Positions 63,026-64,000 of a DNA stretch of 64,000 nt are shown here, piece after piece. Source of the stretch: Arcticimaribacter sp965277835 (GTDB taxonomy: Bacteria > Bacteroidota > Bacteroidia > Flavobacteriales > Flavobacteriaceae); NCBI GenBank assembly GCA_965277835.1, contig OZ255841.1:1-64000 (forward strand). Direction: 5' to 3'. The position numbers and the translations under genes are program-made. The notes under the pieces are model-generated. The model was not told the DNA's origin, searched no databases, and saw only the letters and a list, made by a program, of their open reading frames with translations. Numbering within the stretch: the stretch's first letter is position 1; each line of letters begins with the position of its first letter.

Positions 63026-64000
63026 ATGGCACTAAGTTCAAAACGATATACAGTTACTGCTGCACTCCCTTATGCTAATGGTCCGTTGCATATAGGACAC
63101 TTGGCTGGGGTATATATACCGGCTGATATTTATAGTCGTTATTTACGTTTGCAAAAGAAAGATGTTATCTTTATTTGTGGAAGTGATGAACATGGGGTAG
63201 CCATATCCATTAGAGCTAGAAAAGAGGGGGTAAGCCCAAAAGAGATTATTGATAAATACGATTCTATGATTCGTACTTCTTTTGAGCAACTAGGCATTTC
63301 TTTTGATAATTATTCCCGTACCTCTGCTGCAATTCATCATGAAACAGCTTCTGAGTTTTTTTCAGACATGAATGCAAAAGGTAAATTTATTGAAGACGTA
63401 ACAGAACAACTTTATGACCCAGAGGCTGAGCAGTATTTGGCAGATAGGTTTGTAACAGGGACTTGCCCCAAATGCCAAAACCCCGAAGCTTACGGAGATC
63501 AATGCGAGCAATGTGGAAGTTCGTTAAATGCAACAGAACTTATTAACCCAAAATCTACACTCTCTGGGACAAAACCTGTTTTAAAAAAAACTAAGCATTG
63601 GTTTCTACCATTAGACCAATACCAAGATTTTATGACGGAGTGGGTTATCAAAGGGCATAAAAAAGATTGGAAACCAAATGTATATGGTCAAATTAAATCT
63701 TGGATTGATGATGGCTTAAAGCCTAGAGCCGTAACGCGAGACTTAGATTGGGGTATCCCTGTTCCTGTGAAAGGAGCAAACGGAAAAGTACTCTATGTTT
63801 GGTTCGATGCTCCAATTGGATATATTTCGTCAACTAAAGAATGGGCAGCTAAGAATAACAAAGATTGGGAGCCTTATTGGAAAGATAAAAACACTTCCTT
63901 AGTGCATTTTATTGGTAAGGATAATATTGTGTTTCATTGTATTATTTTTCCTTGTATTCTAAAAGCTAGCGGCAATTATATCTTACCTACAAATGTTCCT
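63026..64000 (+). CDS. metG: Methionyl-tRNA synthetase, N-terminal part (3' end outside window)
   Basis: 325 codons are visible, open to the window end. It is a class I synthetase charging tRNA-Met and initiator tRNA. The start is ATG with AALPYANGPLHIGHLAG, the HIGH motif being His22-His25. The zinc knuckle of the connective peptide is CPKCQNPEAYGDQCEQC (four Cys). YVWFDAPIGYIS marks the methionine pocket. The KMSKS loop and any C-terminal tRNA-binding domain lie outside the window. Confidence 0.95.
   Translation, partial: MALSSKRYTVTAALPYANGPLHIGHLAGVYIPADIYSRYLRLQKKDVIFICGSDEHGVAISIRARKEGVSPKEIIDKYDSMIRTSFEQLGISFDNYSRTSAAIHHETASEFFSDMNAKGKFIEDVTEQLYDPEAEQYLADRFVTGTCPKCQNPEAYGDQCEQCGSSLNATELINPKSTLSGTKPVLKKTKHWFLPLDQYQDFMTEWVIKGHKKDWKPNVYGQIKSWIDDGLKPRAVTRDLDWGIPVPVKGANGKVLYVWFDAPIGYISSTKEWAAKNNKDWEPYWKDKNTSLVHFIGKDNIVFHCIIFPCILKASGNYILPTNVP

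Overview
This is a gene-dense, AT-rich chromosomal window from a member of the Bacteroidota, most likely the Flavobacteriia. The reasons are the gliding-motility genes gldB and gldC, two secreted proteases ending in type IX secretion (T9SS) type A sorting domains, Bacteroidota-type promoters (TTTG / TAnnTTTG), the mraZ-to-ftsZ cluster without murF or ddl, a primase whose zinc ligands are all replaced, and frequent TTG/GTG starts. I do not assign a genus. There are no rRNA genes, CRISPR arrays, transposases, integrases or phage genes.

Layout. 1-655 is the end of an aspartate kinase. 663-6763 is a minus-strand run, in transcription order ribF, serS, a DUF4286 gene, rsmA, mgtE, a D-2-hydroxyacid dehydrogenase and arsC. 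6863-19804 is the accessory-looking part: a 2725-residue metalloprotease with eight near-identical repeat units of about 606 bp, a translationally coupled lipoprotein, and a 1301-residue paralogous protease with one repeat unit behind a sigma-54-like promoter. 19930-22432 holds adk, obgE and a TPR protein. It is followed by a truncated Mpl/MurC-like probable pseudoenzyme, a PaiB-like protein, radC, a deacetylase-like gene, a HAD phosphatase, a MazG-like pyrophosphohydrolase, aroA, queA, rlmN, a polyprenyl synthase and dnaG. 33542-37098 has nadE (minus), gldB-gldC (plus), then engB and an alpha/beta hydrolase (minus).

37294-52619 is the division and cell-wall cluster mraZ, rsmH, ftsL, a ftsI-type PBP, murE, mraY, murD, ftsW, murG, murC, ftsQ, ftsA, ftsZ. 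Most genes overlap or nearly touch, and three MraZ-type boxes lie in front. A yqeY gene, tRNA-Arg(TCG), a DUF1338 gene and a small lipoprotein follow. 54832-58252 is the minus-strand nadA-nadB-nadC operon, divergent from mfd. The window ends with an ACT-domain protein, a YraN-family gene and the first 325 codons of metG.

Most of the window is housekeeping. The parts worth a second look are the protease/lipoprotein locus (repeat expansion, a homogenised 3' end, probable differential regulation), the degenerate Mpl-like gene and the zinc-less primase. I did not find a clearly new multi-gene system. The protease-lipoprotein locus is the nearest candidate.
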